Shown in pieces: positions 42,346 to 53,419 of a stretch of 64,000 nt of DNA. The translations under genes were made by a program, and so were the position numbers. Source of the DNA: Bimastos eiseni (lineage: Eukaryota; Annelida; Clitellata; Crassiclitellata; Lumbricidae); the NCBI GenBank assembly GCA_959347315.1, contig OY365809.1:45050447-45114446 (forward strand), given 5' to 3'. The notes under the pieces are model-generated. The model ran no database searches, was not told where the DNA came from, and worked only from the letters and a program-made list of their open reading frames with translations. Every line of letters begins with the position of its first letter. Position 1 is the stretch's first letter.

Positions 42346-42531
42346 AACGTTTGAATTGGGTCACAGAGACAATGAATCAGACACAAACATATGAAACTTC
42401 TCATTAGGAGCGAGCATCACAGTTCCCTTCCGCGTGGCACACATAGCCACAAGCGGGCAACTTTAAGATGCCTTTCATCTTAACCGAATTGGTTCTAAGC
42501 GGCTTTTTATACCCCTTCGGGTGGTTGAATA

Positions 42532-45500
42532 TCACCCATCGTGTTCTCCAGCACCATAACCTGTTCCAGTAGCCCATCCACCGTGATCAGCCTTCCAGGC
42601 GGAGGGATGGACGAGCTGAAAGGTGCTGTGGAGAGAGCGACTGGACTTTCCTGCTTCAGTGTCCTGGTTGTCGGGTCCTTGGGTTTCGTGGGAGGTTGGG
42701 GGTGGTTGAGCGAGAGGAAGCGGACGAGGTGGAGGAGGCAGAGGTGGAGGAGGAGCAGGCAGGGGAGTGATGGAGTTGTTGACCGGGTCCTTGTGCGCGG
42801 AGTCCACCCTGGCAATTGGAAACGATTCGTCGGACATGAAGAGGTAGGAGCAAACAGACGCATTTTCCGGTGAATGGAGAATCTTGACGAATGATGGTTC
42901 GGATGCTGCGGCGCTCGACGACCCTTTCACTTTCGATGTTCCCTTTTTGTCCTTATCAGTCGTCGAAGAACGCGGACGATGTAGACCCTCTTTGGTCGGC
43001 GCTCCCTCTTCCCCATCCTCATCCTCATCCTCATCATCTAGCTTCAGTTCGTCTTCTACGTCCTCGTCATCATCTCCGTCTTCCTCTTCCTCTTCTTCTT
43101 CATCGCTGATCTCGACGCCCGGTGGGGATGGACCCAAACCCTCAGGGTCGATGTCATCCTCATTCTTCTCCCCGCTCTTCTTCTTCTCGTCCTCCCTCAC
43201 ACCGCCCACTTTCTCCTTCCTATCCTCCTCTTCCTGTCCTTCACCCGCTGTCGAGATCGCCGCAGAGACCGCCTTTGCAGGGTGGATGACCTCTTCCAAC
43301 ATAATGGAGAGCGTCGGAGAGGTAGGTCGGCTGAGGTCGTACAGGACTGGATCTGCCTGCAGACCGCCATCTCCGTCCTTGAGCAAAGTTGGCTTCCCGA
43401 CCAGGAGACCGAGGTCCTTGATCTTATCCTGGTTCAGGTTCTCCAGTGCGACGAGCACCTCACCGGTCACGGGAAGCCCAGAAGGTCCGGATATGGTGTC
43501 CTCTCTGGGCTCCTTAACTACCTCACCAAGAGCCACAATTTCTTTACCATGCGTTGTAATGTTTTCACCAGGCGTTGTAATTTCTTCACCATGCGTTGTA
43601 ATTTCTTCACCATACGCTGTGGTTTCTTCACCATGTGTTGTAATTTCTTCACCATGCGTTGTAATTTCTTCACCATGCGTTGTAATTTCTTCACCAGGTG
43701 CTGTGACTTCTTCAACAGGTGCTGTGACTTCTTCAACAGGTGCTGTGACTTCCTCACCAGGTGCTGTGACTTCCTCACCAGGTGCTGTAATTTCTTCACT
43801 AGCTGCTGTAGCTTCTTCACCTGGTGCCGTGACTTCTTCACAAGGTGCTGTAATTTCTTTACCATGCGTTGTAATGTTTTCACCAGGCGTTGTAATTTCT
43901 TCACCATGCGTTGTAATTTCTTCACCATACGCTGTGGTTTCTTCACCATGCGTTGTAATTTCTTCACCATGCGTTGTAATTTCTCCACCATGCGTTGTAA
44001 TTTCTTCACCATGCGTTGTAATTTCTTCAACATGCGTTGTAATTTCTTCACCATACGTTGTGATTTCTTCACCATGCGTTGTAATTTCTTCACCAGTTCC
44101 GGTTTCTCCTGTATCTCCATCCTTCTCGACCTCGTGCGAACTCTCTTTTGTAACGCCCTGTTCCTGTTTTAAACCCTGATCTATTTGAAATTCTCCATCC
44201 ACCCGTTCTTGCTCAATATCCTGTTTATCGTCCAATGCCGATTGGGAACCACCAGCAGGTCGTTCATGGTCAACATCTGGAACCATCGGAGGCGCCTGTC
44301 CGGAACCCGTACCATCATAAACATGTTCCTCAAGTCCACGGAAAACTGGAAGGCCTTCTTCTAATCCTGATCCAGCAATGGTGGACTGTTCTTCTCCAGA
44401 AACATGGAAAGATGACGGACCTTCTTCCAGACCCTTGGGAAATTCACCACCTGCAAAATCCCCTCCACCCGACCCAGCTTTTACCACAGAAGTTTGTTTT
44501 TCGAGTCCAAGAAAAACGGGGAATTCTTCTCCCAATCCAGACCCAACAATGGTGGACTTTTCCACTCCAAAATCATGGAAGGATGGCAGTCCTTCATCCA
44601 TACTTCGATCTTCCTTTTTCTTGGAAAGTGTATCATGCCCCGAATCCTCCCTGTCCAACCCATCCTTTTCCAAGGGCAGCCCTTCGGTAGCAAGTCCACT
44701 CGCCATTTCGAAGTTGGATACGGAAATCTGCGGTGGTCGAACTTCCGGTTCCATTGCACTCACTTCCGGTTGTTCCATCTGGTTCCAGAGTACCGTCTCG
44801 GAACAGCCGTCTCCAGTCATCGTCCTCTCCCTCTCGTTCGCCAACGATACTAAAATCTGGCCATCCGACTCCAGTAATAGGAAATAATCCTCAAAGTACT
44901 TAGCGTCTTTTTCGAGTTTCGAGTCCTCTGCAGACTTCCGTTTCAGGGTCTTAATCGACGTCCGGTCTGGGTCCTTTGTCGACTTCCGTTTCGTGTTAGG
45001 CATTTTGGATATCCCCGAATCTTTTGACGGAACTGACGTTGCAGGAACTACTTTGTCGGCGCTTTCGGTCGAGACATTGGATGCAAGGGGTTGATTCGCT
45101 TTCACAGTTCGTTCACGTCGTTGTTTATCTGAGACAAAAGGATGTATCAAAAGAAAGAATATATTAGAAGACAGTGTGCAGAACAATGCAATAATATTCA
45201 TTCATTCATTCATTCATTCATATAAGACAATTACATGGTATCTGTTCAAGATTATCTACTCAGGCCCTCTCTCGACCCTTCCGCGGAAAAAGCGAACAGT
45301 CGTCGGGGTTCCCGTTAATTTCGTCGCAGATCATTTCGTCGCATTTTAAAAACCACACTAATCCTAACCCTGACCCTAAACGATCCTCACCACGCATAGT
45401 CTAACCCTAACCGACACTCACCATGAATAACCTGACCCTAACCGACCCTCACGATGCTTGACCTTACCCTAACCAATATACGACGAAATGAATTGAGACG

Positions 45501-46806
45501 AAATGAATGCGACGAAGTGATCTGCGACGAAATGTATGCGACGAAGTGAATGGTCACCTTCGTGGGGGGAGAGTAGAACATGGGCGGCGACTCAGAGGCT
45601 CTAGGCATTCGGCGTAATACCATAGAGAGGAATACCAGTTTCAGTTTAACGACACTGTCTAATAACAAATATCATTAGGATCATCCTCCTCCTTTATCCA
45701 GGCTTTGGACTGGAACTTCTGGAGTACGAGCAGTGCCACAGTTCAGTGCCACAAAAAGCCCATTCTAGATTATATTTAATTTTTAGAAAGTACAGTATAT
45801 ACTCCCTCACAAAACTATGGAGATATATCGCCTCTGTATAACTACGTACCTGGGGATTGTTGGGGTTTGAACTAGAGTAAATCGGCCATACAGGGGTAGG
45901 CCATACAGGGACGATAATATATAAAGTGTTGGGTAGATCGGGTATAGTATAATGCTCAGGCACTAAAACTAGGAAACGAACGATCAGGACACGTGGAACA
46001 AAGCCCACAGAACAATTAAAAACAGACAATGGACCAATTACTCGATTTGAACTTCTGAACGAAAGCCGATTATAGGCCTATAGGGATCGAACCTGCGGCT
46101 CTCGTTCGGGAGCCTTTCTTCTTAGATACGCTTTTGATTACGTCAGTTGAAGTAATTTCAGCTGTGGTCTTGGTCTTTGAGATCTCACACTCTCCGCAGA
46201 CAGCTGGCAACAGAACACAATGAACGACCATTACCACTCTATTCACTGCCGTTAATGCAACACAGTACATGAATCGGTATTCTAATACACGGATGGAGTC
46301 AGTTAGTGATTGAGCGACTGACTGACTGACTGAATGATTGATTGACTGATTGACTGACTGACTGACTGACTGAATGAATGAATGAATGACTCACTGACTG
46401 ACAGCTTATCTCTCTGAATTAATGTGTGAATGAACTTATAAGTTATGAATACATGAATTAATGTGTGAATGAATGAAGGAATTAATTAATTAATACACAA
46501 ATACATGAATAAACTAAATTTGATGCATTGACCTTCATGCCTACCTACTTACTTGCCTGCCTACCTACCTGCCTATCTCCCTGCCTGCCTATACCTACCT
46601 ATCAGCCTGCCTACCTACCTACCTCGTCGGATGGTATGTCTTTCTAGCTGGAGGTCGAAGAGCGTCCGTCGATCCAGTTCCGCCTCGAGGTATTCCGCAA
46701 AGAATTGCTTCAGTTCAATGGGTCTGTTGAGGAGAACAGTTCGTAGCATCTTCCTCATTTGTTCCTTAAGGCCATGAGGTACTACGGATTCCCCCGTGCG
46801 CGCCAT
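42532..46806 (-). CDS. RIIa-domain protein 2 with long heptad-like repeat array, CABYR-like
   Basis: Exons 46623-46806, 46093-46203 and 42532-45128, all phase 1, 963 residues. Residues 8-48 form the RIIa-type helix pair (VVPHGLKEQMRKMLRTVLLN, QFFAEYLEAELDRRTL), close to CABYR's VPYGLK start and 60% like RIIa gene 1 (AELDRRTL shared). Exon 2 is a short basic linker (KSVSKKKGSRTRAA). Exon 3 has a lysine/serine-rich start, a long acidic region, about 27 seven-residue repeats (GEEITTH, GEEVTAP and variants), an E/D tract and a Pro-rich end. A docking scaffold of the sperm flagellum is the best guess. The 3' end is uncertain: after about 42720 a second frame, open to 42507 (ending LLEQVMVLENTMGDIQPPEGV), looks more protein-like than the one I report. 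Confidence 0.6.
43520..44105 (-). repeat. 21-bp coding minisatellite in RIIa gene 2
   Basis: About 27 copies of a 21-base unit (7 residues, GEEITTH type). Because the unit is a multiple of three with no stop in any frame, long open frames appear on both strands. A block of about six to seven units (with the distinctive GEETTAY, GEEITTP and GENITTH order) occurs twice, at about 43540-43690 and 43850-44000. Confidence 0.9.
45315..45560. mobile_element. Foldback MITE with telomere-like core in intron 2 of RIIa gene 2
   Basis: Left 'ttcgtcgcagatcatttcgt' and right 'gatctgcgacgaaatg' are inverted, with more TGCGACGAAAT words between. The centre has degenerate CCCTAACC and CCGACCCTCAC repeats, resembling TTAGGG-type sequence. 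Similar wording (gtgagggtcggtta) appears near 1900-1970. Confidence 0.6.
46305..46400. repeat. (GACT)n/(GAAT)n microsatellite
   Basis: In intron 1 of RIIa gene 2. A (CCTA/CCTG)n run at 46540-46622 abuts the exon 1 donor, which is itself part of the run (GTAGGTAGG). Confidence 0.85.
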
Positions 46807-46807
46807 G

Positions 46808-47275
46808 TTTGTATGTCTGTCTCTCTGTCTGTCTGTCTGTGTCCTTCTGTATGTCTCTGTCTGTCTTTCTTCTGTCTGTCTCTGTTGCCCTACTTATCTA
46901 TTTAGTTTCTGCCTCTTTCCATCTGTGTGGCTCTGTGAGTGTCTCTCTCTGTTTCTGTCTCTTTCTATGTCTGTCCGTTCTGTCTGTTTGTCTGTCAGCT
47001 TGTGTAGACAAATCTATGTTCTAGATAGCTTTTGGAATTTTGTCTCTGTCAGTCCGATCAATTGCCTTTCTGTTTGTACGTGTCAGTCTCTCTGACTGTC
47101 CCTATTTGTCTGTAGGGCTGTCGCTCTCGGTCAGTCATAGTTTATCGCCGTTTTGCGCTGGCTTTCTGTTTGTCTCTGTGAATCCCTGTTTGTCTGTACG
47201 TCTTTCTGTCTGTCCGTGTGTGTTTCTGTCTGTCTGTGTGTATCCTTCTGTTTGTCTACCTATATTTATGTATAC
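46808..47275. repeat. (TCTG)n-rich low-complexity tract
   Basis: TCTGTCTG with TCTC, TGTG and other variants for about 460 bases, immediately upstream of the RIIa gene 2 start codon. Open frames here (Ser/Cys/Leu/Val-rich) are artefacts. Confidence 0.85.
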
Positions 47276-49239
47276 GTAAGCTGTATGGTGGACTTCTGAA
47301 TCTGTCTCTGGAACAAATTTGCCAAAAATTACAACTGGGCTGTTTTCTTAGATCGTAAAAGAGTGCTATAACAAATAATTTTTGAGCAACATTGAGTCAA
47401 TCGAGCTCAAATTTAAAGTTTAAGGCACAAAATATTTATTGCGGGCCTTTGGAGTAGCACATTCAGGGCCGTATCGAGGGGAGCCAGCGGGGCCGTGGCC
47501 TAGGGCGCAGATATGGAAAGGGGGCAAATTTCAGGATGGAATAACTTATCATTCCATAAAATGCACTATTTTCAAAATGTGGAGGCGCCAGATTGATGCT
47601 TGGCACAGGGCGCAAGAATTTAGTGTGCGCGCACAAATGTTTTTCTCTTTACTCCAGAAACTTTCTTTATTGATAGCCCCACGCCTTCTTATTTATCTAT
47701 AGACAAGGGACTTTTCTTAGATCATCAGATTCATAGACGCATGACCTTACTTTAACTATAGGCCCTATATCATTTCATTCAGATCGGACCTGCGCACAAA
47801 GTGTGAACCAGACTAACCAGTTAGGCCTATAAAGTGTTGCGTACAAAATTTCTTACGCGTGAAAACTACTAACTACTATCGCCACAAAATTAGAGGAAAC
47901 GTTGCTCTTGGCAGAGTCGAGAATCGTCTTTCTCCTTGACGATTGTTAATGCGGGTATGATTATATTCTCAAGCAATCTCCAAAGTTTAGAAACGATGCC
48001 AGCAATGAGTAAATGACATTCCGTCTGATATAGGCTCATATGTAAGATGTTTTATAGTTGATATATCTGAACACACGAACGAGTTAGAGCAATGTCATCA
48101 CCCACCTCAACATATTATTCAAGCAACGGTTCAAAATTCAAGTGTATCGATTTATTTCCATATACGGTAAAATCACTTATTTACCTTCAAATCAGTTACT
48201 ATCAAAGCTCATAATTATTCTTACGCAATATCGAGAAAGCGACCTCTGCAGGTCACTTCGAAAAGTTAATTCACGTCACGCATCATGACGTAACAAATGT
48301 CTTGTTGTTTCGCATTTCATTGTAATGACATCTATAAAGTTCAGTTCAATGTTGCTATATATTTCCACTGTTTTATGACGGTAAAAGCAACTGCAATAAT
48401 TTGCGGAAAATTATAGCGGTTAGTCAAATTATTGATTCTTATGAACAATGATATATCAGAAAAATATATGTCTAATATTCTACATTGATAGTTCCATGAT
48501 TGAAATTAGATAACTAATTTGAATGGTTCAGTGTTCTAGAGTACCATTTATGCACTTACAATGTAGCTATTTGAAATCGACAATGGCATTATTGTAATCT
48601 GAAATTCATGAATTAAAAAATTCATGAATAATTACACACCTCGTTTAGACTGTTCCAAGTAATTAGACACCCAAACTCGTCCATTGTTTGCATCCTGACT
48701 GTGCCAGTCCCAAGCCTCAATAAAACGCTATAATGACCTTTGTTATCACACAGTGTCGTTGAACTGCAACCACTGTGACTTTAGACACCCCCTTTAGGCT
48801 GGTAAACTACTGTTTAAAATCAACTTCGTGATCTATGAATGAATAATTACAACAAATAGAAGCACTGTAAGTGCCGTAATATTATAGATGGAGTGCTGAG
48901 GAATGACTTAAAACACAAATCCACAATTGCAATTTGCACTTGTAGTGTTATTAACGTGATCTTAAATTTATGAATCCCACTCTTCCGCTTCAATTCATGG
49001 ACGCCTAGGCCTATGTCCATAGAATAGGAAATTCACAATTGGTTTATGCTGAAAACTACTTACAGTTAAGAAATTAGTTGAATATTCATTTGCTTATTAA
49101 ATTAAGAAACCGTACACGGTCAATCTGCCTGCCTGGCTCTGTATCCATAGTGTGTCGTAGGCCGCATTATCTGTCTGGCTTGTATTGTCTGTCTGCTGCC
49201 TGCCTGCTCGTCTGCATTATGTTGTATTTATGTCCGACA
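47276..49239. other. Intergenic region between RIIa gene 2 and FoxG
   Basis: No gene seen. Bases about 47465-47620 have the look of a degenerate DNA transposon (cagggccgtatcgagg, cctagggcgcag). A CRE-like TGACGTAA is at about 48285-48300. The rest is unremarkable single-copy-looking AT-rich DNA. Confidence 0.45.
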
Positions 49240-49455
49240 GTGTCTGTCTGGCTGTGTCTGTCTGGCTGTGTCTGTCTGGCTGTGTCTGTCTGGCTGTGTC
49301 TGTCTGGCTGTGTCTGTCTGGCTGTGTCTGTCTGGCTGTGTCTGTCTGGCTGTGTCTGTCTGGCTGTGTCTGTCTGGCTGTGTCTGTCTGTCTGGCTGTG
49401 TCTGTCTGTCTGGCTGTGTCTGTCTGGCTGTGCCTGTCTGGCTGTGTCTGTTGGT
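49240..49455. repeat. 12-bp minisatellite (tgtctgtctggc)
   Basis: About 17 near-perfect copies, with two carrying an extra TGTC. Ends 25 bp before the FoxG stop codon on the opposite strand, so it lies in the FoxG 3' UTR region. Confidence 0.9.
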
Positions 49456-49481
49456 CAATATGCGGCCATTTAAACATTATT

Positions 49482-51016
49482 CTAGTCCATCTTATGTCGA
49501 ATGTTTAGCCAAGAAGATCGACCCTTCTGACTCGTTGCCAGGTCCGTCCTTGACCTTACGCTGACCGCCTCCCAGAGGTCAGTCCTTCTACGGGTCGGGG
49601 ACTGAAGGTTCTGCATCGTTGAACCCCCGAAGTTCAAAGGTTTTGCTCTGACTGGGTTGACCTTCTCGAGGATACGATCGACGGAGAACGAACAGGAGGA
49701 GGAAGAGGACTTAGAGGAGGTGAGGAATGCGCTCTTTGAGCTAACGGTGGAACTGTAGGTGGTAGTAGAAGTGGTAGCACCACCTGGAGAAAAAGCAGAA
49801 TTAGTTCGGCAAGTGGTAAAGAAGGCGGTAGTGCCAACTGGAGAAAAGGCAGAATTAGGCCGGCAGGTGGTAAACAAAGTGGTAGCACCACTTGGATAAG
49901 GTGAAGGAGTAGGCCGACAGGTGGTAAACGAGGTGGTTGGACAATCACCTGGGACCGAAGAACCGCAGGTGGAGTAGGGCGCGATTGGAACGTGGGTGGA
50001 GAACGGATTGTAGCCTCGCCCCGGATGTACAATCAGGGCTGGAAGATCGTGGAGTTGTGTTTCAGGGCTGGTGCTGGGTAAACTGAACGGTGCTTTCGAT
50101 GCGGTTGGCTGGATCGACGCCGCACCAGAATCCGCCGTGCGTGACATCAACTGGGGCGAGGCCAACAAAGCCGCCTGATAGAGTACAGGCGAAGGACTCA
50201 GCGGCAACGCGACGTGACCCCACCGGAAGCCAGTGGGACCAAACACCCACTGGGGACACACTTCCGGTCCATCGTAACGATCATCGCATCTCGAAGAGAT
50301 ACCTTCTGGTAGACCATGGTGACCACAGCCACGATGATAAGGGTAGTAATAACGGCCAAGACTCGTTGCTCTTCTGAAGGCAGCCAGGCGATTCCTTGAG
50401 GCAGATGAATTCCTCCTCCTCAATTTCCCCGTTGTGCCTCCGATGAACACGTCATCGGCCGAGGGGTCCAGCATCCAGTAGTTGCCCTTCCCCGGGTCGT
50501 CATAGCGACGTGGCACCTTCACGAAGCACTTGTTGAGGGAGAGGTTGTGTCGAATGGAGTTCTGCCAGCCCTGTTTGTTGCGGCGGTAGAAGGGAAAGGT
50601 TCGAACAATGAACTCGTAGATTCCGTTGAGGGTGAGGCGAAGGCCAGGGCTGCTGCGAATGGCCATCATTATCAACGCGTTGTAGCTGTAGGGCGGCTTT
50701 TCGTCGACGTCTCGGCTGCTGAGCTTGGATGGTGCCAAGGCGGTGCCTGCAGGGGATGAGGATGAAGTCGAGACAGACGATTGCACCCGATGTTGATGAT
50801 GGCGATTATGCGGAAGGTGATGCTCCGTCTCAGCAGTCGCCTTCCAGTGGTCGTCTTTGCCGGACTTCGATTGGTACGTGGAGTCATCCGATTTTCCTGC
50901 GTCCGTCGGGTTCTTATGCGATAGATGCGGTAGTTGATCGCTGTCACGAGGGGAACCGTTTTCGGAGGGAGTTGTCTGTCGATGCAGATCGTTGAAGGCT
51001 GACATAAAAAAATACG

Positions 51017-51052
<36 letters not shown>

Positions 51053-51085
51053 CCAATCAACCAATCAACCAATCAATCAATCAAC

Positions 51086-51121
<36 letters not shown>

Positions 51122-52377
51122 GAAACTTTATATAGCGCCTCTCCAAGAAATCTACTCAGAGGTGCTCTCTGCGCTGGTCCATATAACTGTGTTGGTAAGT
51201 GTTATTATTAGGTACTAAAGAGTATTTTATTTTTTGCATCACTTAGCGAAACATTGCTCAGTAAGCTGAAAGAGTCGCCAGTGGTGGGCCCACGCACAAG
51301 CGTGGAACCAACAAACGGATTCCCGTCGACAGCTGGCAGATGGCATCGATGTTTAGAGTCTCCTGTCCAAGTCATCGATGTTTTCGCTTATACAGGCCAC
51401 ATGCAGATATTTGTTTATGTATTCATGCGTGCATGCATATATATGTATATATATGCAAATATATGCAAATATGCGATTATGCAAATATATGCAAATATAT
51501 GCAAATATATGCATATATATATATATGTATGTGTGTGTGCAGTTGCTTATATTCAGTTACATAACAGGGAAACATATCTATAGGTATGAGAGAAAAGAAG
51601 ACGAATAGACGGATATGTACAAAGAAGAGACTTCAGACAGACAGACAGACATTCATTCGGATGCAGCAAGAGGGAGAGGGGTTAACAGACAGTGCGGCGA
51701 TCTCGAGGCAGGCAAAAGAGAGCCACTGAAACAGAGAGACAACAATATTGTGAACACAAACACACAGACAGACAGACAGCTAAGACATTTATGGGCAGAC
51801 AGACAGACAGACAGGCTTACGAACGGATGGACAGATTGACGGACAAGCACATAGCTAGACAGACGGACAGACTGAGAGACAGATAGGTATACAGATAGTC
51901 AGGTGGTATACGACAGGATGTACCTGTTTCGTTCTGACACCATCTGCTTCGTAGTTTCATCCTCGCATTGGTCCAATCGTCGATTGTCGGCGACTCACAA
52001 GGATGCAGGTACTGACAAGTCGGGTACAGAGGCAGAGCATCTCCATAATCATCATCGTCTCCATCATCGTCCGTCTCTTTTTCGGCATCCTTCTCCAGTT
52101 CATCCTCTTCCACGTTCACCATCTCCTCATCCACATCTTTTTCCAACTCGTTTCCTTCCGCAGGGAAGGCGGAAACACCTGAAGATCGTTCGGCAATTTT
52201 CGACAGTCGTTCGGAAAACGACGGACTCTCGTAGTGAGAAAGGTTATGTTTTTTACAGTCTAAGTGCGTGCCGTTGAAAGCATTGGCGCCAATCAAGTCA
52301 CCTTCGACACACCTGTGCAGGTGTTCGCTGTGATAGTAATCGCGGCTGCGGAAGATAGACGACATACTCTGCGACAT
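49482..52377 (-). CDS. foxG: Forkhead transcription factor, FoxG (BF-1) type
   Basis: Exons 51924-52377 and 49482-50998 join in phase 1 (ACAG|GTACAT, atgtcag|CC) to 656 residues. The forkhead domain is at about residues 250-350: [67 protein letters not shown]. The FoxG hallmark [15 protein letters not shown] follows directly. FoxG represses transcription and patterns anterior neuroectoderm. Odd points: forkhead positions usually fixed in FoxG differ ([22 protein letters not shown]), the N-terminus is long with an acidic run ([18 protein letters not shown]) and is split by a 925-bp intron, and the C-terminus is Ser/Thr/Pro-rich with FTTCR-type repeats (residues about 500-580). It may be a fast-evolving orthologue or a duplicate. 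The start is the first ATG of the exon 1 frame. Confidence 0.88.
51003..51125. repeat. (ATCA)n microsatellite at the 3' end of the FoxG intron
   Basis: ATCAATCA and ACCAATCA units starting about 15 bases before the exon 2 acceptor on the minus strand; they are the tail of the adjoining SINE. Confidence 0.9.
51128..51385 (-). mobile_element. SINE family C in the FoxG intron
   Basis: 'tatagcgcctctccaagaaa' tail at the left, 'acaagcgtggaacc' and 'gacagctggcagatggcatc' at the right. Closest relative is 57130-57400. Confidence 0.65.
51453..51506. promoter_or_regulatory. Five ATGCAAAT octamers in the FoxG intron
   Basis: Perfect POU octamers start at 51453, 51463, 51479, 51489 and 51499, mostly 10 bp apart, in an ATAT background. 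This could be a POU-factor platform or only a microsatellite of unit 'atatgcaaat'. Confidence 0.35.
51630..51905. repeat. (ACAG)n compound microsatellite in the FoxG intron
   Basis: Several GACAGACAGACAG runs spaced by unique bases, ending about 20 bases from the exon 1 donor. Confidence 0.8.
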
Positions 52378-53190
52378 GATGACTTTTATAGCAGCCTATA
52401 TTATCGCTACGTAGATATCCACACTTTGTCTTAACTATGGACACCGTCTTTGCTGTATAAGCGATCTATGATATTTCGCCTTTTCGAGATAAATTGACGA
52501 ACTTTCTATTCGAAGCAGAGCAAGTAATGCCGATAAAGTTTTAGCGCTTTAGGGCTCATTAATATTCATTGGCGCCTTTAAAATGAAAAGCCAGATGAAA
52601 GCGAGAGCTTTTTGAACGAAACAATCGGTATAGATGAACAAACCTCGGACAAAATCACCCAATCTATTCGATATAAATGCCAGAGCAGCCACCATTTAAG
52701 GCCAGCGCTCTTCCGCTGGGTGAAGTCTACGCCCACCGTTGGCCCGAGTTGAGACCCGCCACGCCCACTGACGGACTGATGTACAGATGTCAAAGGGCCG
52801 CAAGGGCGTGGCTAAATGACATTGGGTGGGTAGATAGCGTAATCAAATCGTAACGAGTACTTTCTTCATTTGCTGGTTCTGACACTAGATCTTCATCTCG
52901 CAATTAGGACAACGAGTTCTTCGTTGACAGATAAATATTATCTTTGGCGTTTGTCAGAAGTAATTAATTTTCCTGCGACTTAGCGACGTCTTTAAGCAAC
53001 GTGATTTATTACGCCCCCTCCGTTGTATTTCGAACAATTCTCATTTAAATTGAAGAATTCTAAATTGGCCTGTACTTCAAAGTAGTTTAATAAAAAGTTT
53101 AATTTAACCTGAGATAGACCGAACTAGTCGTGAAATGTTGATCCTAAACAAGAAATATCTCCTATCCCATATATTTTGATCGTATTGGAA
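52378..53190. other. FoxG upstream region
   Basis: Largely free of repeats. Bases 52550-52860 are CpG-containing and contain GGCGCC, ATTCATTGG and CCACGCCC words; a promoter is likely here because it lies just upstream of the FoxG start codon. No specific start site can be assigned. Confidence 0.35.
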
Positions 53191-53194
53191 ATTT

Positions 53195-53395
53195 CGATCT
53201 TTATGGAGATATTTTTGGAGATATTTTATGGAGATATTTTATGGAGATATTTTATGGAGATATATTATGGAGATATTTTATGGAGATATTTTATGGAGAT
53301 ATTTTATGGATATATTTTATGGAGATATTTTATGGTGATATTTTATGGAGACATTTTATGGAGATATTTTATGGAGATATTTTCTCATCCGATAA
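53195..53395. repeat. 13-bp minisatellite (tatggagatattt)
   Basis: About 15 copies with few changes. The unit is not a multiple of three, so the same peptide words appear in all forward frames; not coding. Confidence 0.9.
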
Positions 53396-53419
53396 GTTGA
53401 ACAGGGTATCCTCTGTGTT

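Larger units (their letters stand above)
38943..42531. other. Region between the two RIIa genes
   Basis: Holds SINE family B inverted (39050-39315), a MITE (39789-40290), a likely promoter with two CREs and a 5' UTR exon for RIIa gene 1 (40888-41134), a 16-bp minisatellite (41325-41412), a LINE tail (41770-42130) and GACA repeats (42185-42345). Bases 39330-39780 and 40290-40870 show nothing recognisable. Confidence 0.55.

Noticed and set aside
43518..44120. 200-codon KKLQRMV-repeat open frame on the minus strand
   Set aside because: Second minus-strand frame of the array; the coding frame is fixed by the RIIa exon junctions.
43282..44172. 296-codon FFTMRCN-repeat open frame on the plus strand
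   Set aside because: Another frame of the same 21-bp array.
42884..44179. 431-codon Ser/Val/Pro-rich open frame on the plus strand
   Set aside because: Antisense shadow of the acidic and 21-bp repeat exon of RIIa gene 2; a unit length divisible by three keeps it open. No domain or splice context.
45355..45470. Interstitial telomere
   Set aside because: CCCTAACC units are few, degenerate and bounded by inverted repeats, so a mobile element is more likely.
46796..47279. Ser/Cys/Leu frames over TCTG sequence
   Set aside because: Microsatellite composition artefact, and it overlaps the start of RIIa gene 2 on the other strand.
49078..49508. Cys/Leu/Val-rich frames of 107-131 codons
   Set aside because: Produced by the 12-bp minisatellite; every third base keeps frames open.
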